A DNA stretch of 20,391 nt from JANNFX01 sp031380225 (GTDB lineage: Bacteria > Pseudomonadota > Alphaproteobacteria > Rhizobiales > Hyphomicrobiaceae). Below are positions 1 to 7,819 of this stretch, piece after piece. Each line of letters begins with the position of its first letter. The first letter of the stretch is position 1. The notes under the pieces were generated by a model, which did not search any database, was not told where the DNA came from, and saw only the letters and a program-made list of their open reading frames with translations. Location of the stretch: positions 1 to 20,391 of the forward strand of contig JANNFX010000039.1 of assembly GCA_031380225.1 (NCBI GenBank), in the 5' to 3' direction. The translations under genes and the position numbers were made by a program.

Positions 1-186
1 AACCCACCCTACATTGGCTGTGGCGCGTGGAGTTTGATGTCGTGTAGGTTAGGCTCTTCGCGAAGCCCGGCACCGTGCAGTCGAAACCAAACCGGGGCCG
101 CCAACGTAAGGTGTGTTAAACTAACCTCAGATGACACCGCGCACGAGCCCGGTGGATGTTACATACCGCTACAAGGAGTAAAACTC

Positions 187-486
187 ATGACACACCACAA
201 TCGCCGAATCTTAACCCTCACCGCTCTGGTGCTTGCGGCGCCGATCGCCGCCGCACCCGCCACTGCCGATACGATTTTCGATGTCGAGCACGCGCGTGGC
301 GCGGCCCGCGCCGGCGGCCCAGTGAGCGCACACGATGCCGAGTTCCTCAATCGCTGGGGCGCATTGAGCGGCACACCCGGATGGCGCGGCCGCTATAGCG
401 AAGACATCAACGACTATGACGACGTCGTCATCCTGCGCCGCGGCTATCGCTTTCATAAGGACCGTCCGAGTAAGAGGCGGGATTGA
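187..486 (+). CDS. Small secreted protein of unknown function (99 aa)
   Basis: I do not recognise this family. The start at 187 is chosen because AAGGAG lies at 173-178 with good spacing; the frame is open further upstream to 34, but that part has no matching ribosome site and is not protein-like. Residues 1-27 form a Sec signal peptide: a basic start (HHNRR), then a hydrophobic Leu/Ala core, with a probable cut after ATA at about residue 27. The mature part of about 72 residues is hydrophilic, with no cysteines. It has an acidic stretch (EDINDYDD) in the middle and a basic end (KDRPSKRRD), so export to the periplasm or outside is likely. A compound palindrome begins just after the stop and may end its transcript. 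Confidence 0.6.
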   Translation: MTHHNRRILTLTALVLAAPIAAAPATADTIFDVEHARGAARAGGPVSAHDAEFLNRWGALSGTPGWRGRYSEDINDYDDVVILRRGYRFHKDRPSKRRD

Positions 487-499
487 GTCAGTCCGCAGG

Positions 500-602
500 G
501 CGGATTAGGAGCGCCTTCGCGACGTAATCCGCCATCCGCACCACGCCAAGCCGCCGGCGGATTACGTCACGTCGCGCTTGCTGCGCGGCCCTCCTAATCC
601 GC
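500..602. repeat. Compound palindrome (REP/BIME-like pair)
   Basis: Two palindromic units face each other. Unit one (500-532) begins GCGGATTA and ends TAATCCGC. Unit two (557-602) begins and ends with the same octamers. In addition the whole block is a nested inverted repeat: GCGGATTAGGAG at 500-511 pairs perfectly with 591-602, and GACGTAATCCGCC at 521-533 pairs perfectly with 556-568. This is the layout of intergenic REP pairs, and it could also act as a transcript end or mRNA stabiliser. Only one copy lies in this window, so genome-wide repetition is inferred. Confidence 0.7.
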
Positions 603-728
603 TCTACGATTGCGATTCGCCACCGCACGGGATGACTGCGGTGCGGCGCCCCGGCGGCATTTAATTCCCCATACTTCCTCAGACATGCGCTACACAGCGG
701 CCAACAAACATCTTTGAGGATAACGATT

Positions 729-971
729 ATGAGCGGCAGCAAGCCATTTATGGAACCCTGTTTTCTTTGCAAAGAAAAGTTCCTGATGGGCGGCGGGGAC
801 TATCTCGGCAACTTCCTAAAATACTACCGCGTCAACGTCTGCCGCGGCTGCTATCGCGCCAGCAAAAAAGGTTGGGGGCCAACTGCCGAAGTGAAACTGC
901 TGGCGCGCTTGGAAGAACTCGGCAAGCCAGTACCAGAGCGTAACGAACACGGTGCCTTGCCGCGCGAGTAG
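729..971 (+). CDS. Small protein with two CxxC pairs, putative zinc ribbon (80 aa)
   Basis: No family is recognised. ATG at 729 is preferred over an in-frame TTG at 714 because TGAGGA at 715-720 is well placed as a ribosome site. The protein has CFLC (C11, C14) and CRGC (C38, C41). This spacing can bind one zinc ion in a zinc-ribbon or treble-clef-like fold. Between the pairs are glycines and an aromatic segment (NFLKYYR). After the second pair the chain is basic, then forms a likely helix (AEVKLLARLEEL). There is no signal peptide, so it should be cytoplasmic. Zinc binding is inferred from the cysteines alone; a role in nucleic acid or protein binding is possible but not shown. Confidence 0.6.
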   Translation: MSGSKPFMEPCFLCKEKFLMGGGDYLGNFLKYYRVNVCRGCYRASKKGWGPTAEVKLLARLEELGKPVPERNEHGALPRE

Positions 972-1338
972 GTGGCACGGACAATGAGATCGCAGTTCTC
1001 AGGGCATCAGAGCGCAATGACATTACATCTTGGTCATTTACCCTCGCCATGCGCACCTTACACAACGGCAACCTCACGCGTTTGTTAGTTTGGAAGTCCG
1101 CGCAAACACGCGTGCAGCCTATCAAACGTTGAACAACTCGAGCGCACGATTGCTGTATGACAGAGAGTTCATGCGCGCAGATCACGGATACTCACGCGCG
1201 GCCGGGAATTTTCAACGCCGATGTGAGTGGCAATCATCAACCACCGTGACTATCTCCCTGTCATCATCGGCGCACAACACTGCGCCGCGCGCAGCACGAT
1301 GGTCGTGCTGGCACGCATCACTCTTAGGGAGAATTCTC
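972..1338. other. Gene-free stretch (367 bp)
   Basis: I see no convincing gene here. The frame open from 1030 runs into the next gene, but its composition is unlike a protein and no ribosome site precedes it. A short inverted repeat (CACGCGT at 1075-1081 with ACGCGTG at 1108-1114) is the only structure noticed. The promoter of the gene starting at 1339 should lie in the right half, but no clear -35/-10 pair stands out. Confidence 0.4.
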
Positions 1339-1650
1339 ATGATCCGTTCGCTTTCGCTTGCTACCGTTCTAGCCCTCGGCCTCGCAGTGCCCGCTCTCGC
1401 CGCTGATACGCCTGCCGCAGCTGCTGGCGCCGATCAAGCCTCTATCACGGCCTTCACAAAGTCACTTGATAATGCTGCCAATGCCCAACAGGCGCGCAAA
1501 TTTCTGATGGCCAAGGGTTACACCAACGTCTCAGAATTATCGCGTGATTCGAACGGCCGCTGGGCTGGTACGGCTGAAAAGAACGGCAAGCCAGTTGGGG
1601 TCGCCATCGACCTGACGCCGAAGACCATTGAGGCGCCGGCAACGAACTAA
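1339..1650 (+). CDS. Small secreted PepSY-like protein (103 aa)
   Basis: ATG at 1339 is chosen over the longer open frame because AGGGAGA (1327-1333) precedes it and a clean signal peptide follows. Residues 1-21 are basic then hydrophobic, ending in PALA-AD, the probable cut site. After an Ala-rich linker, residues 35-55 look helical. Residues 56-95 (KGYTNVSEL, then DSNGRWAGTAEKNG, then VAIDLTP) follow the helix-plus-strands pattern of PepSY-type periplasmic modules, in which a Gly-Tyr turn precedes strands that end in a K/D-rich turn. Such modules are thought to inhibit or regulate exported enzymes. The assignment rests on pattern only; no catalytic residues are visible. A strong terminator follows the stop at 1679-1704, so it is the last or only gene of its transcript. 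Confidence 0.65.
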   Translation: MIRSLSLATVLALGLAVPALAADTPAAAAGADQASITAFTKSLDNAANAQQARKFLMAKGYTNVSELSRDSNGRWAGTAEKNGKPVGVAIDLTPKTIEAPATN

Positions 1651-1678
1651 GCGATTTCGCGGTATTCGTGAATCCTGA

Positions 1679-1704
1679 GGCCGCGGCGCAAACCGCGGCC
1701 TTTT
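1679..1704 (+). terminator. Rho-independent terminator
   Basis: A perfect 8-bp GC stem (GGCCGCGG at 1679-1686 with CCGCGGCC at 1693-1700) has a 6-base loop and is followed by TTTT. It ends the transcript of the PepSY-like gene and lies directly against the 3' end of the convergent hicA remnant. Confidence 0.85.
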
Positions 1705-1928
1705 AATTGGCAGCAAAAAAATCGTCGACGGCAACGTGGCTTGTTTGAGAATTGCCCTCAGCGTGCCTTCAGGCACATCGCCTGGATGGTTTGGATGGTC
1801 GTAAATTTCCCCGTCGCTGGCTGGAACCAGATTTCGTGTGAACCCGCCGCTTGGCTGCGGAATTCGAATCCAAAGCGCTGCAATCGCCTGATCACGTCAC
1901 GATAACGAAAGCCTGCAAGCCGTCCCAT
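1703..1928 (-). pseudogene. hicA: hicA mRNA-interferase toxin, two apparent frameshifts
   Basis: Read from ATG at 1928, the frame gives a typical HicA start: RDVIRRLQRFGF, then GSHEIW with the catalytic-type histidine, then TGKFTTI. It then loses frame near 1793-1794, where the family expects a proline-asparagine-HPGD stretch, and stops at 1758 after 56 codons. One frame over, NHPGDVPEGTLRAILKQA continues the family pattern. A second shift near 1730-1731 restores the expected ending VDDFFAAN and a TAA at 1705-1703. Adding one base at each place would give about 75 codons, the usual HicA length. Both sites are CC pairs where CCC would be expected, so either real decay or base-calling error can explain them. 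The start overlaps the hicB stop by one base, so the pair is translationally coupled. As read, no full toxin is made. Confidence 0.75.
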
Positions 1929-2158
1929 CAAGTCGCCAAGATCATCGGATAGTCAAAACTCTCGGCAGCGAGTTTGAGTTTGATTGGCGTTGAATGCAAG
2001 CCCTGCTCTTCAATCAGTTTCTTTGCAACATCGCGAGCGATCTCGAGCGTCTCAGCAATTGTGCGCCCCTGTGCCACGAGACCGGGCACGTAATCTGAGG
2101 TCGCCAAGTAAACACCTTCTGGCAAATGTTCGATGTGAAGATTGACGATACGTTCCAT
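1928..2158 (-). CDS. hicB: HicB-family antitoxin (76 aa)
   Basis: This is the antitoxin of a type II HicAB pair, which binds and blocks the HicA RNA-cutting toxin. The sequence shows the partial RNase H-like HicB fold: strand HIEHLPEGVYLATS, then DYVPGLVAQGRT, then helix AETLEIARDVAKKLIEEQG. A GAGG ribosome site lies 6-7 bases upstream of ATG 2158. The protein is short and has no separate C-terminal helix-turn-helix or ribbon-helix-helix domain that I can see, so operator binding may be weak or absent. The gene comes before hicA, the reverse of the classic hicA-hicB order, although both orders are known. Because the toxin gene appears broken, this may be an orphan antitoxin. Confidence 0.8.
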   Translation of the reverse strand: MERIVNLHIEHLPEGVYLATSDYVPGLVAQGRTIAETLEIARDVAKKLIEEQGLHSTPIKLKLAAESFDYPMILAT

Positions 2159-2246
2159 GCGATGCCTCAGTCCAATACCAGAGTAAATTGCAGCGAATGC
2201 TAAAAGCAGTCAAGCGCGGCGGCCCGGATGAGAGTCGCACGGCGCC

Positions 2247-4106
2247 TTACGTAGCCTTCTTCTCTGGCAGCACAACGCGAATCGACAATTCCCGCAATTG
2301 CTTGGGCGCGGCTTCAGACGGCGCACTCATGAGCAGGTCGGAGGCCTGCTGGTTCATCGGGAACAGGGCCACTTCGCGAACCGTCTTGCAGCCGGTCAGC
2401 AACATCACGACACGTTCGATACCGGCCGCCATACCGCCGTGCGGGGGCGCGCCATATTGGAACGCGCGATAAAGACCGCCGAAACGTGCTTCCACATCTT
2501 CGCGGCTGAGACCGGTGATCTCGAACGCCTTGACCATGGTTTCGGGCAAATGATTTCGCACTGAACCCGACGCGATCTCATAGCCGTTGCAGACAATATC
2601 ATACTGATTGGCTTTGAGCGCCAGCAGTGCATCGCGGCCGGATTTTTCAGCCGCCTCCAACGCCACCTGTCCGCCCTTCGGCATCGAGAACGGGTTGTGC
2701 GAGAAGTCGATCTTCTTGTCTTCCTCGTTCCATTCATAAAATGGGAAGTCGATGATCCATGCGAGCGCGAATGCGTTTTCGTCGATCAATTTCAGTTCTT
2801 GCCCGATGCGATCGCGCGCCGAACCTGCGAACTTATAAAAGTTGGCGGGATTGCCAGCGGCAAAGAATGCCGCGTCACCAGTCTTGAGGGAAAGCTGCTT
2901 TTGGATCGCAGCTGCACGCTCTGGCCCGATGTTCTTGGCGATTGGGCCCGCTCCCGCCGCGCCCTCTTCCTCACGCCACATAATATAGCCGAGCCCTGGC
3001 TGGCCTTCGCCTTGCGCCCACGAATTCATACGATCGCAAAACGCGCGGGATCCACCGGTTGGCGCGGGGATCGCCCACACACGCACCTTCGGATCTTTTT
3101 CGATCATACCGGCGAACACTTTGAACCCCGAGCCGCGGAAGTGCTCAGTGACGTCCGACATTGCAATCGGATTACGCAGGTCGGGCTTATCCGAGCCGTA
3201 TTTCGCAATCGCGGTATCGTAAGGAATTTGCGGCCACTGCTGCGTGACCGTTTTCCCGTCAGCAAATTCCTCGAACACGCCGGTGATCACCGGTTCCATG
3301 GTTTCGAAGATATCGTCCTGCTCGACAAAACTCATTTCAACATCGAGTTGATAGAATTCGCCCGGCAAGCGGTCGGCACGCGGATCTTCGTCGCGGAAAC
3401 ACGGCGCGATCTGGAAGTAGCGGTCGAAGCCTGACACCATCAGCAACTGTTTGTACTGCTGCGGCGCCTGCGGCAGGGCGTAGAACTTGCCCGGATGAAT
3501 ACGCGACGGCACCAGAAAGTCTCGCGCACCTTCGGGAGACGAGGCCGTCAGGATCGGCGTCGGAAATTCATTGAAGCCCACATCATGCATACGCTTGCGG
3601 ATCGACTTGGTGATCTCAAGCCGCTTCATAATGATGGCGTGCAAACTCTCACGTCTCAGATCGAGGAAGCGATAGGTGAGCCGCAGATCTTCCGGATAGT
3701 CGGGCTCGCCGAATACCGGCACCGGCAATTCCTTGGCCGCCGATAAAACCTCTATCTCGGTTGCATAGAGTTCGATATTGCCTGTCGGCAAATCAGCATT
3801 CGTGGTGCCAGCCGGACGCTCGCGGACTTTGGCGTCGACGCGGATGACCCATTCTGAACGCACGGCTTCAGCGATCTTGAACGCCGGACTGTCGGGGTCG
3901 GCAACGATTTGGGTCAGGCCGTAATGATCGCGCAAGTCGATAAACAGCACGCCGCCATGGTCGCGTACGCGGTGCACCCAGCCAGAAAGCCTTGCATCGC
4001 TACCAATGTCGGATTTGCGCAATGCGCCGCAGGTGTGCGAGCGGTAACGGTGGAGGGGTGCAGATCCTGCACCCTTAACGGCTGTCGTTTGCCCAGCCTT
4101 GGCCAT
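2247..4106 (-). CDS. aspS: Aspartate--tRNA ligase (619 aa)
   Basis: Class II aminoacyl-tRNA synthetase that joins aspartate to its tRNA using ATP, in the cytoplasm. From the N-terminus there is an OB-fold anticodon-binding domain (about 20-125: LSGWVHRVRDHGGVLFIDLRD), then the catalytic core. Motif 2 reads FRDEDPRADRLPGEFYQLD, and motif 3 reads GGMAAGIERVVMLLTG near the end. The bacterial GAD insertion lies in the middle. The length is slightly above the bacterial norm of about 590 because of an 18-residue Ala/Gly/Lys-rich extension before HRYRSHTCG. ATG 4106 has AAGGA at useful spacing, so the extension is probably real. Alphaproteobacterial AspRS enzymes often also charge tRNA-Asn, with GatCAB as partner; the sequence alone does not settle this. 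rnd lies only a few genes away. Confidence 0.97.
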   Translation of the reverse strand: MAKAGQTTAVKGAGSAPLHRYRSHTCGALRKSDIGSDARLSGWVHRVRDHGGVLFIDLRDHYGLTQIVADPDSPAFKIAEAVRSEWVIRVDAKVRERPAGTTNADLPTGNIELYATEIEVLSAAKELPVPVFGEPDYPEDLRLTYRFLDLRRESLHAIIMKRLEITKSIRKRMHDVGFNEFPTPILTASSPEGARDFLVPSRIHPGKFYALPQAPQQYKQLLMVSGFDRYFQIAPCFRDEDPRADRLPGEFYQLDVEMSFVEQDDIFETMEPVITGVFEEFADGKTVTQQWPQIPYDTAIAKYGSDKPDLRNPIAMSDVTEHFRGSGFKVFAGMIEKDPKVRVWAIPAPTGGSRAFCDRMNSWAQGEGQPGLGYIMWREEEGAAGAGPIAKNIGPERAAAIQKQLSLKTGDAAFFAAGNPANFYKFAGSARDRIGQELKLIDENAFALAWIIDFPFYEWNEEDKKIDFSHNPFSMPKGGQVALEAAEKSGRDALLALKANQYDIVCNGYEIASGSVRNHLPETMVKAFEITGLSREDVEARFGGLYRAFQYGAPPHGGMAAGIERVVMLLTGCKTVREVALFPMNQQASDLLMSAPSEAAPKQLRELSIRVVLPEKKAT

Positions 4107-4192
4107 AGCGAGAATCCTTCGTCGAAATCAGGGAAATCGACGCAGAAAAGCGCATGGCGCTGCCGGAAAGTCAAGAATCCTGACATCGCAAC

Positions 4193-4241
4193 AAAAAAGG
4201 CCCTGGAAGACCGCCTGGGAAGCGGCACCTGGAGCCTTTTT
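4193..4241 (-). terminator. Imperfect hairpin terminator of the RTX gene
   Basis: Read on the minus strand, AAAAAGGC opens and GCCTTTTTT closes an imperfect stem, with an inner CCGC/GCGG pair around a 7-base loop. The T-run at 4198-4193 follows the stem, about 25 bases after the stop of the RTX gene at 4265. T and A runs flank both sides, so it could work in either direction. Confidence 0.6.
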
Positions 4242-4264
4242 CTCACAGCCTTGCGGCGGCGAAC

Positions 4265-5005
4265 TTAGAGATTGAAGTCTTCGTGGGTCAGGTTCAACAG
4301 GCCAGTCAGCTGAATTTGGAAATCTACAGTGCCGTCGCCGTTGGTATCGCCCTCGACCAAGGTCCAGCCATTGGCGGCGTCTTGTTCGAAGCGCAATTCG
4401 CCAACGCCACCTGCGGTGAACGCTCCACTATCGACGAACACCAGATCGACAGCCTGATTTCCATCGAGCAGCCGAACATCGATGTCGTCGATGCCAACTT
4501 GAAAATCGGTGATAATATCGCGTGTCGCGGCATCGGCGCCCGTGTCGCCCAGCATGTATTTGTATTCGTTGATGCCAGTACCGCCGCTCATCGTGTCTTG
4601 ACCAGCGCCGCCTCTGAATTCATCGTCACCGGCACCACCGAACATCAAATCGTTGCCGGCGCCACCGTTGAGTTCATCATTGCCAGTTTCGCCGCGCAGC
4701 GTGTCATTGCCAGCATCGCCGTTGAGTTCGTCGTCACCAGCACCGCCTAACAGGACGTCATCGCCAGTGCCGCCGTTAATGTCGTCCATGCCGTTGCCAC
4801 CAGTGCAACGATCCTCACCAGAGCCGCCATGAAGATCATCGACCCCGTGGCCGCCATACAGCCGGTCCTTGCCTGAGCCACCGTAGAGCGAATCATCGCC
4901 CAGGCCGCCGTTCAAATGATCATCGCCGCCTAGACCATGGATGACGTCGTCCGATCTCGAACCGTGTTCGATGTCGTCGCCGGACGTGCCGCGCTTTCTG
5001 GACAT
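4265..5005 (-). CDS. RTX calcium-binding repeat protein, type I secretion substrate (246 aa)
   Basis: Nearly the whole N-terminal half (about residues 10-145) consists of some 14 nonapeptide repeats of the GGxGxDxLx type, such as GGLGDDSLY, GGAGDDELN and GGAGNDLMF. These wrap into a parallel beta-roll that binds calcium outside the cell. The rest is a serralysin-type C-terminal module (RDIITDFQVG) followed by an acidic EF-like stretch (GDTNGDGTVDFQ). It ends in DFNL, with a hydrophobic terminus typical of uncleaved type I secretion signals. There is no N-terminal signal peptide and no catalytic domain, so a structural or surface role is possible. GGAG lies upstream of ATG 5005. The C-terminus is related to that of the next gene upstream, suggesting a shared exporter, which is not encoded in this window. 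Confidence 0.85.
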   Translation of the reverse strand: MSRKRGTSGDDIEHGSRSDDVIHGLGGDDHLNGGLGDDSLYGGSGKDRLYGGHGVDDLHGGSGEDRCTGGNGMDDINGGTGDDVLLGGAGDDELNGDAGNDTLRGETGNDELNGGAGNDLMFGGAGDDEFRGGAGQDTMSGGTGINEYKYMLGDTGADAATRDIITDFQVGIDDIDVRLLDGNQAVDLVFVDSGAFTAGGVGELRFEQDAANGWTLVEGDTNGDGTVDFQIQLTGLLNLTHEDFNL

Positions 5006-5108
5006 TTTTGTCTCCGCGTGAATTGATCGAATGAACTGACAATCTGTTCATACGCGGGGTGTGCTGACATCAACCTGACGACCAATTCGATATGGTTACT
5101 GTCTCGGC

Positions 5109-6431
5109 CTAAAGTATAAAATCGGCTTTGTTCAAGACGTGGACTCCGTCCAATTCGATTTGAAAATCGATGCGTTTGTCGCCATTCACATCGCCGGTGA
5201 CAATGGTCTCGTTGTGGGCCCGATCAATCACATAGCGCAGCTGGCCAGCGTGGCCGTTGAACGCGCCAGTGCCGAGCCAAATGAAATTCTGATTGCCAAC
5301 AGATTTTGAATTGGCGTCTGCGTCACGGAGATCGATGCGGTCGGCAGTGTCGAAGTCGGTAATGATATCACGACCGGCAGTGGTTTTTCCAGTATGAGAA
5401 ATGGTATCGAAATCAAACCGGTCCGCTCCAACGCCGCCGGTCATCACATCACGGCCGCCGCCGCCAACCAACGTATCGGCGCCATCGCTGCCATTGAGCG
5501 TGTTGCCGCCTCGATTGCCAACTAGCCGGTTGTTGTCATCGTTGCCTGTGGCACGCAGAGCTGCGATGCCAAGCAGCACGACATCAATGGCTCCTGCGCC
5601 GAGTGTAATGCTGGCTGACGACGCCACTTCATGAGTATCAATCAAGTCAACCTTCGCGTTCTTCGAGTTTGCGGCAACCGTGACGGTGACATCAGCCGCG
5701 AGATCGCCGCCGGAAAATGTCACATTAAAACTTGTGCCGGGTGCCACAGCAGCCGCGTAACCACCGGCCGTTCCGGTGTTGTCTGATCCCGCCGCCGCGC
5801 CGCCAGCACCTGAGACAGCGACGTGAATTCCGGCGCGGCCTTCGCCGATGTCATAGAAGTTGTCATGGTCGGCATCGGCGATGGCGACACCAGTGACAAA
5901 GATATTGCTGCCAGTGGCGGCGAAGTTTTCTGTTGCCATCAGCGCGTTGTACGCCGTGCCGCCAGACGTGAAGCGGCCGGTCTCTAGGCCAGTGCCCAGT
6001 TCACGGAAATCCACGCCCATAATGTTTTCGCGATGGCCGGGGCTCAGAAACAAATTGCGATGAATATTGTAGACTTCGGCATTCGCGTCGATCGGGCCGG
6101 TGCTGCCGAGCCAGGCTATATTCTCGCCCCATGTCCACGCGCCGGTCAAAACATAGCCCGCGGCTTGAATGCGCGAGCCGGGATTGCCGTCGCCAATCCC
6201 ATCGTGATCGAACGTGTCAGTGGCAATCATATGTTGCGAGTGAGCGAGCGCCGCGTCTTTCAGAAAATCGTTGGGAGCCAACGCCTGTTTCGCCGCGGTT
6301 GAGATGAGTGCGTTAGGGGGAATGCCTGAATTGAGACTGGTGCCGTAGCGGCCAGCCTCGGCCGCCGGGTCAAGCCTGGCGCGATTGATGAGTTCCAGCA
6401 ACAACTGCTCACTCGCGCTCATTTCAGCCAT
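5109..6431 (-). CDS. CAP/SCP-domain protein with RTX C-terminus (440 aa)
   Basis: The N-terminal CAP (SCP/PR-1-like) domain covers about residues 8-180. It is seen in LINRARLDP, HSQHMIATDTFDHDG, WGENIAW and HRNLFLSPGHRENIM, which supply the two histidines and the glutamate of the CAP cavity. A beta-rich linker follows (ADADHDNFYDIGEG, then a VSGAGG segment resembling a Cna-B or carboxypeptidase regulatory fold). Next comes a short RTX block (GNDDNNRLVGN, NGSDGADTLVGG) and a serralysin-type end (GRDIITDFDT, DVNGDKRIDFQIEL, final DFIL). There is no signal peptide, as expected for type I export. An in-frame ATG at 6497 would add 22 residues, but AGGAG sits 8 bases before ATG 6431, so that start is preferred. 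CAP domains bind lipids or act as putative peptidases; the target here is unknown. Confidence 0.85.
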   Translation of the reverse strand: MAEMSASEQLLLELINRARLDPAAEAGRYGTSLNSGIPPNALISTAAKQALAPNDFLKDAALAHSQHMIATDTFDHDGIGDGNPGSRIQAAGYVLTGAWTWGENIAWLGSTGPIDANAEVYNIHRNLFLSPGHRENIMGVDFRELGTGLETGRFTSGGTAYNALMATENFAATGSNIFVTGVAIADADHDNFYDIGEGRAGIHVAVSGAGGAAAGSDNTGTAGGYAAAVAPGTSFNVTFSGGDLAADVTVTVAANSKNAKVDLIDTHEVASSASITLGAGAIDVVLLGIAALRATGNDDNNRLVGNRGGNTLNGSDGADTLVGGGGRDVMTGGVGADRFDFDTISHTGKTTAGRDIITDFDTADRIDLRDADANSKSVGNQNFIWLGTGAFNGHAGQLRYVIDRAHNETIVTGDVNGDKRIDFQIELDGVHVLNKADFIL

Positions 6432-6439
6432 CAAAGTTG

Positions 6440-6444
6440 CTCCT
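6440..6444 (-). promoter_or_regulatory. Ribosome binding site deciding the CAP-RTX start
   Basis: AGGAG on the minus strand, 8 bases before ATG 6431. The longer in-frame ATG at 6497 adds a Pro/Gly-rich leader that is not CAP-like. The site therefore favours the shorter protein, which begins MAEMSASEQ. Confidence 0.6.
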
Positions 6445-6661
6445 GCATCAGGCGTAGGGTCGGGCCCGGCCACTACTCCCCGCCGGCGATTAACCACTCG
6501 TTAATGGCAGCCATAAGAACGGCCCAAACCGCCTGATTGGTTAAGGCGCACACAAGCAAAATGTCGATATCGGAGGTATTTTTTGGCCCGCGGCGGCCTG
6601 TCCCCGCGAACATGTTGCGAGCGGGCAGACAACGGCTATTTGATCCCGTATAAGCCGAAAA

Positions 6662-7819
6662 ATGCATGTGATCACTTCAACCGAAGACCTCCAATTAGCC
6701 TGTGAACGTCTCGCCGCCGCCGATTTCGTGGCTGTCGACACCGAGTTCATGCGCGAATCAACCTACTGGCCGCAACTGTGTCTCATCCAGCTTGCCGGGC
6801 CGGGTTTTGAGACCGTCGTCGATCCGATGGCTGCTGGCCTCGACTTGGCACCGTTTTTCGAACTGATGGGCAACGAACGCGTCGTCAAAGTATTCCACGC
6901 CGCCCGCCAAGATATTGAGATCGTCTTTGAAGCCACTGGTCACGTTCCTAAACCTGTGTTCGATACACAGGTTGCGGCGGCAGTCTGCGGATATGGCGAC
7001 AGCATCAGCTACGTCAATCTGGTCAAGACCACGACCGGAGCCGATATCGATAAATCATCGCGCTTCACCGATTGGAGCCGCAGGCCACTGACTGAAAAGC
7101 AATTGGTCTACGCGCTCGGCGATGTGACCCATCTTTGCCAGGTCTATCTCCACATAAGAGCCGAGATTGATCGAACCAACCGGCAGTCGTGGATTGCCGA
7201 AGAAATGGATGGCCTAACCGATCCCGCGACCTACCACACGCAGCCCGAAGATGCGTGGCGGCGTCTCAAGCTGCGCGTCAAGAGCCGCAAGGCACTGGGT
7301 GTACTGATTGAACTGGCGGCCTGGCGCGAACGCTTGGCGCAATCGCAGAACGTGCCGCGCGGGCGGGTGCTGCGCGATGAAGCGATCTACGACATCGCCA
7401 ACCAGGCGCCGCAAACCGCCGACCAGCTTTCGCATCTCCGAACTTTGAGCGATGGTTTCGCCCGCTCCCACCGCGCCAAAGAAATTATCGAGGCCGTCAA
7501 GCTCGGCTTGGCTCGCGATAGCAAGACATTACCACCGTTGACGCACAATGCGCCGTTATCGGCTGAAGCAACAGCAACGACCGAACTATTAAAAGTGCTG
7601 CTGAAATCAGCAGCCGCACGCCACCGCGTCGCGCCGCGCTATATTGCCGGCGCCGAAGATCTGGAACGAATTGCCTCCGAAAACAGCCCCGATGTTTTGG
7701 CGCTCAACAGCCCCTGGCGGCGTGAAGTTTTTGGCGACGACGCCCTGCGCTTAAAGCGCGGCGAATTGGCTCTGACCCTCAAAGACGGCGAAGTTTCAAC
7801 CATTCGAACCACAACTTGA
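6662..7819 (+). CDS. rnd: Ribonuclease D (385 aa)
   Basis: 3'-to-5' exoribonuclease that trims tRNA precursors and other small RNAs in the cytoplasm. The DEDDy active site is complete: D26 and E28 in VDTEF, D84 in HAARQDIE, and Y150 with D154 in YALGDV. After the exonuclease domain (about 1-170), an HRDC domain covers roughly 195-275 (WRRLKLRVKSRKALGVLIEL, then VPRGRVLRDEAIYDIA). The C-terminal quarter is a second HRDC-like helical region. The length fits the alphaproteobacterial family. The gene is divergent from the CAP-RTX gene, with about 230 bp between their starts. In many relatives rnd lies close to aspS, so the two RTX genes may have come in between them later. Confidence 0.95.
   Translation: MHVITSTEDLQLACERLAAADFVAVDTEFMRESTYWPQLCLIQLAGPGFETVVDPMAAGLDLAPFFELMGNERVVKVFHAARQDIEIVFEATGHVPKPVFDTQVAAAVCGYGDSISYVNLVKTTTGADIDKSSRFTDWSRRPLTEKQLVYALGDVTHLCQVYLHIRAEIDRTNRQSWIAEEMDGLTDPATYHTQPEDAWRRLKLRVKSRKALGVLIELAAWRERLAQSQNVPRGRVLRDEAIYDIANQAPQTADQLSHLRTLSDGFARSHRAKEIIEAVKLGLARDSKTLPPLTHNAPLSAEATATTELLKVLLKSAAARHRVAPRYIAGAEDLERIASENSPDVLALNSPWRREVFGDDALRLKRGELALTLKDGEVSTIRTTT

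Noticed and set aside
1..186. Possible gene at the left edge
   Set aside because: No frame with a ribosome site or protein-like composition; this is probably the leader and promoter of the gene at 187.
1030..1338. Upstream extension of the PepSY-like gene
   Set aside because: It would bury the signal peptide inside the protein, and its translation is not protein-like.
2697..3434. Plus-strand open frame inside aspS (245 codons)
   Set aside because: Shadow of aspS with no ribosome site or family motif.
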